DNA from: Turnera subulata
Lineage: Eukaryota > Streptophyta > Magnoliopsida > Malpighiales > Passifloraceae
NCBI GenBank assembly: GCA_028386065.3
Contig: JAKUCV010002500.1
Coordinates: forward strand, 263,200 to 327,199
DNA length: 64,000 nucleotides
Direction: 5' to 3'
Positions within the stretch are counted from its first letter, which is position 1. The number at the start of each line of letters is the position of its first letter. Below the pieces are notes generated by a model. That model was not told where the DNA came from. It was given only the letters and a program-made list of their open reading frames with translations, and made no database searches. The position numbers and the translations under genes are program-made. This document shows positions 56,801 through 64,000 of the stretch, piece by piece.

Positions 56801-59397
56801 GTTAACAAGTCACCAAGCCTTTCCCATTTTTTTTTTCTTCAAGGTTATATACATAAGCTGTAGTGTTGGATACGTATGGGTAGCTTTTGGGGTATTGGTT
56901 GCAGGACTTATGAAGGAGAATTAGATAAGACACGGTTAGTGATGCCTACATTGAGTAAGTGGGCCTTTGACATGTGGGCTTGGCCATTGGCCCAAATTTT
57001 GGCCTGGTCTTGTAACTTGGGCCATTAAGCACGGATCTTGTGGGCTTTCGGCCTATTATTTTGGGATCAAAATAAAATTTGGGCCTAGGATTAAATAATA
57101 ATTATATATATATATATTTATAAATAAAATAATGTTTATGTTTGGAAAAAATATATATATATATATATTTTTGGGAAAGGAAATATATAATTCTAGAAGA
57201 GTATTTCTAAATAATATCAACCCGGTACGAATAACGAAATAGTAGTCATATGCATATCATATTCATTGTGCATTTGTGTGACTGTGTTCTTGTTATTAAT
57301 TTTATATAGGAGCAGATAACCTGAAAGTAGAACCTGCTAACGGTTTTCCGGAGGATTACAACAATTGAGGTGAGGATGGATAACCCGTAGTATATTGCCT
57401 GTAATATTGTGGTGTTGTGACTTTCTTGCTTGAGCTGTGTGAATGATTATTGTGCTTTGGTTGTGTTGTGATTTTGATCACTGTGACATCTTGTGTGACT
57501 TGTTGAGATGCTTAGTATTCCAGAGAAGCTGTAAGGCAGAGAGCCTGTTCGGAAACTAAGATCATGGAATTAATGGAATAAAAGATAAGTTGTGATAATA
57601 TGATTTGGACACTTAAATGTCACGTGAAAGGTAGAGGTACGACTGGGTGGTAGCCGCATGTGATATGTGTTTTGTTGGCCATTTATGAGGGGCTTGGGGT
57701 CCTCTCAGCCGTTGAGCTTGGGGTCTCACGATTCCTTTTTATGAGTTTGTTTGATTTGATTTTAACGGGGAGTACCCTGGGGTTAGCTAACCTGGCTACC
57801 AAGTACGACCGATACTTATCACGTGACAGGGGCCCTAATAAAGATAAAATCTGGTTATTGGATTGTTTGTTTGATATCACTTGACGTAAGTACTTGTGAA
57901 GTGCTATGCTTGTTATTTCATTACATATTACAGTTGCTTGTATACTACTGTTTATCCATGATTGTACTTTGTACCGGTGGGCACTTCGGACTCACCCCTC
58001 ACCTGCGGGGTTTCATCCCCTAGGTTGACTTGCTCTTAGTACAGGTACGGTGCTCGATCAGCTGCTGTATTCTCTCCACCAGACTCCGGATCCATACCGC
58101 TGTTGCATTATCTTGCATAAGTCTTCCGCTGCTATATGTCATTATGCTATTGTCATTATGCCTCTGTTGCTGCCTATATTTCCTGCTACTGTTGTTGCTT
58201 TGTGAATATGGTGTGCTGTAATAAATGTCCCCGTGCTTGGGTGACGAACGCTTGTAGTACTCTGGGATGATATGATGTATAATACCGCTTGCTATAATGA
58301 ATAACCTCACACGTGTTTATCATGTTTTTGGTAAATACGGGTCGGGGCGTTTCACTAATTCACCAAGTTTTTGATGTAATTAGCTTCCCGCTTATTTCTT
58401 AATTTGTACATATTTTGGTGCTAGTATTAATTATTGAATGTATAATTTTACAGGAGTTCAGGCTGGAAGTGATGCTTGATCGTAACGTGTTCCTTGTAGA
58501 TGTTGTGCGCCAAAAGGTTGGTAGGGTTTTGAAATTGGATTCGATAGAGGGAGGCAAGTTATGGAAAGGCGTGGACATGCTTATTTTCAATACATGGCAT
58601 TGGTGGAACCGTAGAGGACCCTCACAACCGTACGTATATGGAGTATATATCTATGTATATATACATGTGCCACAAACAACATGACTAGCTAGCTAGCTAG
58701 TTAATCCATTCATTCCACAAATTTTTATTGCATATATATAATTAACGCTCAACTCATCATTAATCATGTAATTCATAACTAACTAATCAACAGAGACTTG
58801 ACTTGCATGCATGTAAATTCACATATGCAGATGGGACTTTATTCAAGTAGGAAATGTCACTAAGAAAGACATGGATCGTACAGCTGCATTTGGGAAGGCG
58901 CTCACTACATGGGCAAGATGGGTGGAAGCAAATATTGATCCTGCAAAAACAAGTGTTTTCTTTCAAGGAATTTCACCATCCCATTACAAGTAATTAAGAT
59001 TATATACATATATAGACATATAGTATCATGCATACATGGTTTTTTTAAAAAAATATATATTAATTTAATTTGGTCAAAACTACTCTACAGTGGCAGCCTA
59101 TGGAATGAACCAAGTGCAAAGAGCTGTGTAGGGCAGGAGCGACCAGTTGGGGGATCAAAGTATCCAGGAGGATTGCCAGCAGCAGTAGATGTGCTCAAGG
59201 GGGTATTAAGGAAGATTAGAAAGCCCGTGAAATTGCTTGATGTAACCCTTCTCTCTTTGCTGCGTAAAGATGGGCATCCTTCCACTTATGGCCTTCCAGG
59301 CATGGATTGCAGTCATTGGTGTCTTGCAGGCGTTCCTGACACTTGGAACAACATTCTTTACAATCTTATTCTTCATCAACATTCGCTCAAAAATTAA
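38702..59397 (+). CDS. TBL/PMR5-family wall polysaccharide O-acetyltransferase, five exons, 17.6-kb intron 2
   Basis: Exons by splice sites: 38702-38961, 40710-40881, 58454-58629, 58831-58989 and 59091-59397; all introns are GT...AG and all phases agree, giving 357 residues. Residues 1-22 are a hydrophobic signal/anchor ([12 protein letters not shown]). A PMR5N domain follows ([18 protein letters not shown], about residues 30-85). Then comes the PC-esterase domain with the GDS block ([16 protein letters not shown], catalytic Ser about 108) and the C-terminal DxxH block ([17 protein letters not shown], Asp 328 and His 331). [15 protein letters not shown] and [10 protein letters not shown] are also family-typical. 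Such proteins transfer acetyl groups to wall polysaccharides such as xylan in the Golgi. The shortness and motifs suggest the TBL38-43 group. Intron 2 contains several retroelements, yet no coding defect is seen. Confidence 0.92.
41005..41492. mobile_element. Foldback / long-TIR non-autonomous DNA element
   Basis: Two inverted arms of about 215 bp (41005-41220 and 41278-41492) around a 57-bp centre. The outer ends read TTTGGGTTTTTGGGTTTT and its complement. Inside are GTGGTTTGGCCAATTATATA, GCCGGGCAGGTACC and ACGTGGAGGGCTGCCCGG with their reverse complements, and inner AAAACGACGTCGTTTT-type palindromes. There is no coding capacity. A short AAAG flanks each end (41001-41004 and 41493-41496), but poly-A context makes this target duplication doubtful. 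It could be a Mutator-type MITE; the class is uncertain. Confidence 0.8.
41493..42953. other. AT-rich intronic sequence, nothing recognised
   Basis: Very AT-rich with no open frame of note and no repeat I can place. It is probably native intron or an old, unrecognisable insertion. Confidence 0.5.
44590..44927. repeat. (TA)n(TG)n compound microsatellite
   Basis: About 340 bp of alternating pyrimidine-purine sequence, TATATATATGTGTGTATG in many variants. The long frames on both strands (Tyr/Ile/Cys/Val or Tyr/Ile/His/Thr) are artefacts of the repeat. Confidence 0.95.
44961..46662 (+). mobile_element. Solo LTR of a Copia (SIRE/Maximus-like) element, perfect TSD
   Basis: It starts TGTTGGGTTAAGG and ends AATTGGGCCTACA, with identical 5-mers GAACA on both sides (44956-44960 and 46663-46667). 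Inside, GCTAGCCGTTGGATG and TCTATAAATTGAAGG (about 46083) form a promoter region, and the end contains TTGAAAAGGGGCTAATTCAC, then CCCCCTCGTAG. The TTCACCCCCCTC phrase is typical of Copia LTR ends as I know them. Orientation is inferred from the TATA and end motifs. There is no internal coding sequence. Confidence 0.85.
48005..49424. other. AT-rich intronic sequence, nothing recognised
   Basis: Low-complexity AT-rich DNA without recognisable coding sequence, probably native intron. It ends abruptly where Gypsy pol sequence begins near 49425. Confidence 0.5.
49425..49604 (+). pseudogene. Tail of a second Gypsy pol gene, 5'-truncated copy
   Basis: Nearly identical to 55893-56070, the last part of the downstream element's pol: GAGAAGTACGA, then a chromodomain-like stretch, the stop, TTTCGAGGACGAAGTTCC and the polypurine tract AAGGGGGGAAGA. 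It shows that the LTR at 49605 is also the 3' LTR of another copy, of which only this tail remains. Confidence 0.85.
49605..51307 (+). repeat. Left (5') LTR of the intronic Gypsy element, promoter missing
   Basis: It starts TGTAACAGTGCC and ends GGGGCGTTTCA, a direct repeat of 56071-58354 but shorter by 572 bp. The missing piece corresponds to 56358-56929, which contains the likely TATA box. The break is at CTTAAAAG|ACACGG, with AAG at both edges of the missing piece in the other LTR. Confidence 0.9.
51311..51323 (+). other. Primer-binding site, initiator-Met type
   Basis: TGGTATCGGAGCA starts three bases after the LTR end, with one change from the common plant Gypsy sequence TGGTATCAGAGC. 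Confidence 0.75.
51452..56025 (+). pseudogene. Gypsy gag-pol polyprotein, frameshifted and with stops
   Basis: ATG at 51452 opens gag ([13 protein letters not shown]); TAG at 51581 stops it, but the frame continues open to 53386. In order: gag capsid ([19 protein letters not shown]), a zinc knuckle ([14 protein letters not shown]), aspartic protease ([22 protein letters not shown]), then a frameshift near 53350. The next frame gives reverse transcriptase ([36 protein letters not shown]) and RNase H ([12 protein letters not shown]), with TGA near 54315. Then come [14 protein letters not shown], the integrase zinc finger (ending CITCQQVK), TAA near 55002, the integrase core ([37 protein letters not shown]) and a second frameshift near 55745. 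A chromodomain-like tail follows ([16 protein letters not shown]). At least three stops and two frameshifts make it non-autonomous, but it is much less decayed than the pol remnant near 9615. Confidence 0.93.
56071..58354 (+). repeat. Right (3') LTR of the intronic Gypsy element
   Basis: Starts TGTAACAGTCCGGGTAAAA after the polypurine tract, ends GGGGCGTTTCA. It includes a 572-bp segment (56358-56929) absent from the left LTR, with a TATA box TATATAAAAG at 56518-56527 and a CT-rich leader. A GGGTAAGTT donor-like site near 56800 and a TTGCAGGAC acceptor-like site near 56903 are also present. Confidence 0.9.
56518..56527 (+). promoter_or_regulatory. TATA box in the right LTR
   Basis: TATATAAAAG followed by CT-rich sequence. 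It could fire rightward through TBL exons 3-5, which begin about 1.9 kb downstream in the same orientation; that is an inference only. Confidence 0.5.
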
Positions 59398-59630
59398 TTA
59401 AGCTCATCAACCAATGTTCGTTAAGAATAAAAACATTAATGTCAATTCTAATTCTTTACACTATCCCAAGCAAACGTAAGGCTAGTGTGATAAATTTTCT
59501 AATTTCTTGACACAAATAGTAAATTCTGTGAGACAATTTTTTTTTGACAAATGAATTTTGGAAACATTTTTTTTTTTTTACGAATACAGGAGAATTTGGT
59601 GCAAGACTGCACTTGTAAATTTAGCTTCAG

Positions 59631-60828
59631 TTGGTGTACAGGGTCCGACAAAGCCTAATGCCAAAAGTCGAGGTGCCGAAGCCACAAATGTATGACGATT
59701 TTCGGTCCACGAAGAAACTTGATGGGTGCTTGTTCGGGTTGGAGTCATTCTCTACTCGGTTGGGCATCACCGAGAAACCAGCAAAGGTGCAAACGACGAA
59801 AATGTATCTCTCTAAGGATGCACAGTTATGCTGGCAGCGTAAGGTGTCTAATCCTAGAATAGAGGAGGAGCTTCCTTCATCGGATGGATTCAAGAAGGAA
59901 CTTAAGGCATAGTTCTATCCATAGTATGCCGAGCGGGATGCATGGGACAAGCTACGCGGGCTTAGGTAAGGGGATGGTAATCGGCAGCATGTCCAAAAGT
60001 TTCCGGAGTTGCTTTTGGAGATCAATATGCAAGAGACAAAAAGCATTATTTGCTTTCACGAATAGTCTGAAGTGTTGGACGCGGGACGAGTTAGACCGAT
60101 AAGGGGTGCAGACATTATCGGAGGCTCTTGCAATTGTCAACTCTTTGATTTATTTTATTAGGACGTTGTGGGCACCGCCCAGCTTGGCTTCTTCCAGCCG
60201 AGCCCTCACTTGTTCTCGTGAGTGCGGCGTAGGGATATTACCCGTAGCTGTGGCTGGTATTCGATGGCATGTTTAGGTGCTAACAGATGTCGGGGGGAAA
60301 ATAATTGCCAACACGGGATGTCGTTGGCAAAAGTGGTGGAGAGAATTTTAAGCACGAGGGAAGTAGCATTTGGCGCTTTCTCAAGGGACCTCATCGGAAG
60401 ATCGACTGTCCAAAGAAGAACAGGCTATTGACAGTGAAGCGAACTCTGGGGATGAGTAAGAAGTTGAGGTCAAGATGGCGACTTTGAAGATGCTGGGGGC
60501 CATGGATTCGTCCAGACATATGCAAGATATGGAGAGAATGTTGCTCAAGGTGTCGATTTGTGGGGAGGAACGGGATGCCTTAGTGGATACCAGGACGACT
60601 CACAATTTTATGCAAGCGGAGGTTGCAAAGCGATTGGGGTTCGGTATAGGAAGGTGGATAGTGTCATAAAGGCGGCCAATTTAGCAGAACGACCCCGTTA
60701 TTAGAGTTGCATATGACGCCAAGATTGACATAGGCGAGTGGCATGACAAGGTTAACTTCACAGTGGTGCCTATGGATGATTATACGCTGTTGGTTCTTGG
60801 GATGGAGTTTTTCGAATTAGCAGGCTGA
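59631..60828 (+). pseudogene. Degraded Gypsy gag-protease remnant
   Basis: Retroelement debris. The frame 59631-59912 includes VEVPKPQMYDDFRSTKKLDG, TTKMYLSKDAQLCWQRK and DGFKKELKA, resembling Gypsy gag (usually PPFDG...KKLDxF, ATMYLxGDAKLWW, LKKELKAQF). After several frame changes, 60475-60800 carries a protease pattern: ALVDTRTTHNFMQAEVAKRLG (expected LVDTGATHNF), then GEWHDKVNFTVVPMDDY and VLGMEF. The active-site glycine and alanine positions are changed. There is no reverse transcriptase downstream. It lies between the TBL gene and CYP72A on the plus strand. Confidence 0.65.
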
Positions 60829-62068
60829 AGTTTTTGCTACATAAGGAAAGATAGTATTTTACAACGATAATCAAGATTTTACAGAGTACGCGGTGCGTGA
60901 GGGTGCTCTGAACAAGCGGGCTCTTACAGCGATGCAAATTGTTCGAGGGACGAGTTCGGGGGTCAAAGCTACACATGTTAGGAGGATTCTTGTTATGCAG
61001 ATTTTTGCGGATAAACTTGTTCACAACCTTGGTACATGTGCAATTGTGTCGAGTATCTTGTGCGATGGAGAGGGAGTCATGGAGCAAGATGGACGGATAA
61101 GCACAAGTTGTAGAAGTTTGGACGTCGGGTCGCTAGTTATGAGATAGATTATGTGCAGACTTGGACTATAGGCGGGGGTTTACTTAGTATATTGGGTTAG
61201 CTACTTAATGTACTGAGTGGGCTTAGACTTTATGAGCTTGGTCTTGGCCAACCCAAGTCTATCAAGCTCCTAACTTATAGGAGAGGGCAAGTTAACTTTT
61301 AAGTGAGAGATTTGTGTTTATTATAAATAGACATATAAGCGGGGAGTCTTGATGTGTATTATTGTTAGGGTTTTGCTAATAATAATAAACAAACTTACTC
61401 CCAAAATACTTTTCTTGCTTTATATTGATTCTCTGTATTGTGCTAATGTGTACGCTTAGTATACAAGTTTAGGGACGATCTAGCTTGTGCCGCACAGCGA
61501 GGGTTGTGAATCCGCTAAGTCACCCCGTGACACATAGGCCCAAATGTTTCTCCGGTAGGGAGCTAAATATTATCAATCATGCCAAATTCCCACTCAACAC
61601 AGAGTATAATATAACTTTGGAATATAAGGTTATTAGTCATCAAAACAATATTATAAGACATGCCAAGACTAAGGGAAGATTAGTGCTAATTGCAGCATTA
61701 GAGAATTGTTTAGGCCAACACGACTAGCATCATGCTTTCCGTGGATGCTTTTTCCGAGTGAAGTAAAAATTAGAAAAAGAAATAATTGCAAGTACAGGTT
61801 GAAAATAACAGAGACGTTGCTCTATAATGTTAACAATCTAATACCACATGATTAACTTACTTTGAAAGATAATCCTGTATTCATCCATAAAATGTGTGTG
61901 TTTTTTTCTTTTCTTTCCTTCCATAAATCAAGGTCTGTATATATATATATATACATACTGTATGATCGGTGGTGGGAATGGGAGAGAGGACAAGGATAAT
62001 ATTTTATAAATATAGGGAGATGTGAGGAGGAGGAGGAAAGGAAGTGCAGGAGGAGTTTGTTGTTCTAT
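60829..62068. other. Intergenic region with LTR-like piece; 3' side of CYP72A
   Basis: No gene recognised. At 61150-61460 a stretch with ATTATAAATAGACATATAAG (TATA-like, near 61319) and a downstream AATAATAATAAACAAA looks like an LTR promoter/polyadenylation region of the remnant to its left, but no second copy is in the window to confirm it. From about 61730 to 62068 is presumably the 3' untranslated and terminator region of the minus-strand P450 gene. Confidence 0.3.
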
Positions 62069-64000
62069 CTAGAGGCGATGTAGAAGCAGATGAGCACCGT
62101 GTTGTGGTTGAAGAGTAATGATAGCGTGAGGAGCATGGGTGTAGGATGGGCCAAGCTGGAAGCAATAATTCCTTAAGATCAAAGCCAATGCTATCTTGGC
62201 TTCTACCATTGCAAAGTTGAGTCCAATGCATATGCGAGGACCCCATCCGAATGGGAAGAAGCAAACTTGGTTCTTTGTTGCTTTCGCCACTCCTTCCATA
62301 AACCTTTCGGGTTTGAATTCTGATGCATCCTCCCCCCATATCTCAGGATCTCGGTGGATCAAAATCGTTGGCAATGCAACCTGCACTCCCCCTGGTAACA
62401 CCGCATCTCCAACCTTTATATCCTTAGGAACTTCCCTCCCAATCAACACCACTGGTGGGTATAACCTCAGAACCTCATTCAAGATCATCGTCACCTGTAA
62501 CCAGTACCATCAACTATCATTCAAAATATTTGATGCTTCCATAATTATTATATTCATTTAAAGAAACTAATTCTTACGGAAAACTTGCATGAATGATACC
62601 ATTGGCCCGCCGGCCGGCTTGTAGCGCATTGGTATAGCTAGGAGTACAATGGAAGACTACTTACAACTTTGAGCTGATTTAAGCCATCAAAATCTGGTTC
62701 CTTGTCACCAAACACCTCCAATATCTCCTCTCTGGCTCGGGTTTGCCAAATTTGATGGTGGCCCAGCAGAATCATCGTCCAAACAAGCAAAACCGAGGTG
62801 GTCTCCTGCCCAGCAAAATAAAACAGCTTGCACTCCTCAATCACATCTTTACTACTCATCCCTGCAGCCTTCTTCTTGTTGCTTTGTTCTCGTATTTCTC
62901 TGTAATTGGATTCCACCAGTAGACCCAACACGTCACCGTTGATGTTGTCACCTCTTCCATGGATTGATTCCTCTCTTTTCTTGATCACTGGCTTAAGCAG
63001 CTCTTCTATTTCCTTGTAATTTGCCTTTATCCTGTTATTAGTCTTGGTTGGCACAAACCTACACGCAATCCATGAATGCATGTATTTTTTGGTGTTACAA
63101 TTCAAAAGAGAAGAAGAAAATGCAATGAAGCTAGCATATCCCAGAAATCGAGCAACTTAAATATAAATGTTGGTCGACATCATACCAAAATGAACATGAA
63201 TGTTTTCACAAATCCAAACCCATATGTTTCTCTAATTACTGTAAAACAACTGATATGCATAACCAAAGGAAAAGATTGCACTGCACGATTCGTATATTTT
63301 TATTAGTAATTATGAAATTATAAGCTCTGATTTTTCTTAATAATAAGGAATTACCTCCACCCTGGTAGATACCCTGATTGCAGAGCCTGAATGACGAGTA
63401 CAGTTTGTTCTTTAAGGAGATCAAATATCCTTTTGCCTTCTTCATAATTGCTTCCAAATGCAGCTCGAGCAATGACATCGCATGTCAAGTTTTGAAGAAA
63501 AGGCCAAACGTCTATTTCGCAGGATCCTTCTTTCGGTATCAACTCTTCCCAAGTCTTAATCATCTCGTTACAGCTTTGGTTAAGTATAGGAGTCATAAGC
63601 TGCAACGTTAAAAAGAAGACAAACAAATTCTGAGTTTTAATCTCGGGAAAACATGCATTAACACAGAATGTTTTTAATCAAAGTAACGGATAAAAAAAAA
63701 GGTTGCAACTTATGCATCTAACCAGAAAAGAACACTACGTACGACCAATTAAAAAAAAAGAAAAAAGAAAAATCTGTAACTCAATAGAAGATAAAGCCAC
63801 ATTCACCTTCAACTTCTCCAGATGGAAAGCTGGGTTGACAATCTTTCTATGGTTAGCCCATTTTTCCCCGTCATAACTTGCCAGCCCAGTTACTAGGTAC
63901 TTGATATAGGGGTTGGAATTCGCTGTCCTCTGGAAATCATTTATCTTTGTAAATACTTCTTTAACATGTTCAGGGTTCTGGATGTTCACCCTTGGCTTTG
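62069..64000 (-). CDS. CYP72A: CYP72A-family cytochrome P450, 3' four exons (5' end outside window)
   Basis: Minus-strand exons: 64000-63807 (partial), 63599-63355, 63058-62665 and 62494-62069, all with GT...AG borders and consistent phases. Start and membrane anchor lie beyond the window edge. Visible in order: [20 protein letters not shown] and [51 protein letters not shown]; the I-helix [17 protein letters not shown] with its oxygen-activating AGxET; the K-helix ExxR ([10 protein letters not shown]); FKPERF; and the haem loop [13 protein letters not shown] with the cysteine ligand; C-terminus [10 protein letters not shown]...HLLLHRL, stop TAG. CYP72A enzymes are ER-bound monooxygenases acting on terpenoids, including secologanin, triterpenoid and gibberellin pathways; the substrate here cannot be told. 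The coding sequence shown is intact and opposes the TBL gene's transcription. Confidence 0.95.

Larger units (their letters stand above)
49605..58354 (+). mobile_element. Ty3/Gypsy retrotransposon in TBL intron 2 (Tekay/Del-like)
   Basis: LTRs are 49605-51307 and 56071-58354. The primer-binding site TGGTATCGGAGCA (51311-51323) resembles the initiator-Met type TGGTATCAGAGC. The polypurine tract AAGGGGGGAAGA precedes the 3' LTR. The interior encodes gag-protease-RT-RNase H-integrase with a C-terminal chromodomain-like segment, hence the chromovirus (Tekay/Del) suggestion. The coding region has stops and frameshifts. Because a pol tail (49425-49604) precedes the left LTR, the structure is LTR-sharing between two copies. 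The right flank is CTAATTCACC; no target duplication can be tested on the left. Confidence 0.88.
40882..58453 (+). other. Giant intron 2 of the TBL gene
   Basis: Donor ACG|GTATGC at 40881/40882 and acceptor TTTTACAG|GAGTTC at 58453/58454; the flanking exons join in phase 0 (...[15 protein letters not shown]...), as expected for the family. It contains a foldback element, a minus solo LTR with a Copia-like solo LTR in it, and a Gypsy array. The native intron is probably the AT-rich sequence at 40882-41004, 41493-42953, 48005-49424 and 58355-58453. Confidence 0.85.

Overview
This is plant nuclear DNA, most likely from a eudicot. It holds intron-containing genes of two plant families, a TRICHOME BIREFRINGENCE-LIKE (TBL) wall O-acetyltransferase and a CYP72A cytochrome P450. 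Nearly everything else is nested LTR retrotransposon sequence. I saw no bacterial-type operons, rRNA, tRNA or CRISPR array.

Layout. (1) 193-3721: two LTR-like segments on the minus strand, heavily decayed. (2) 3722-37427: a pile-up of one LTR family, called X here. Its LTRs begin TGTGAACACCC, its best primer-binding site looks tRNA-Arg-like, it has a short sense gag-like ORF, and tandem repeats rich in GATGAGATGATTCC lie in front of the 3' LTR. Unusually, it carries antisense genes of the plant-mobile-domain/DUF7745 kind in its interior. Copy X1 (about 3722-16150) is interrupted by a Gypsy element (6369-13067). Fragments of further copies follow (15640-20698) and are interrupted by a solo LTR with perfect 5-bp target duplications (16700-19689). 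Copy X2 (20699-37427) has both LTRs, and its gag-like ORF is split by another Gypsy element that lacks its 5' LTR (about 23140-29977). (3) 37428-59397: the TBL gene, five exons with an apparently intact frame of 357 codons. Its second intron has grown to about 17.6 kb by insertion of a foldback element, a minus-strand solo LTR holding a Copia-like solo LTR, and a three-LTR-type Gypsy array. (4) 59631-61460: a degraded Gypsy gag-protease remnant and LTR-like sequence. (5) 62069-64000: the 3' four exons of a CYP72A gene on the minus strand; its 5' end lies outside the window.

The two host genes (a Golgi wall-modifying enzyme and an ER monooxygenase) show no sign of working together; they are simply neighbours. 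The retroelement coding regions all carry stops, frameshifts or deletions, so none looks autonomous. The most unusual observations are the antisense intron-bearing genes inside family X, the arrays of GGCGGTC/GACCGCC motifs upstream of both the X LTR TATA boxes and the antisense genes, and the intact TBL gene spanning a 17.6-kb transposon-filled intron.
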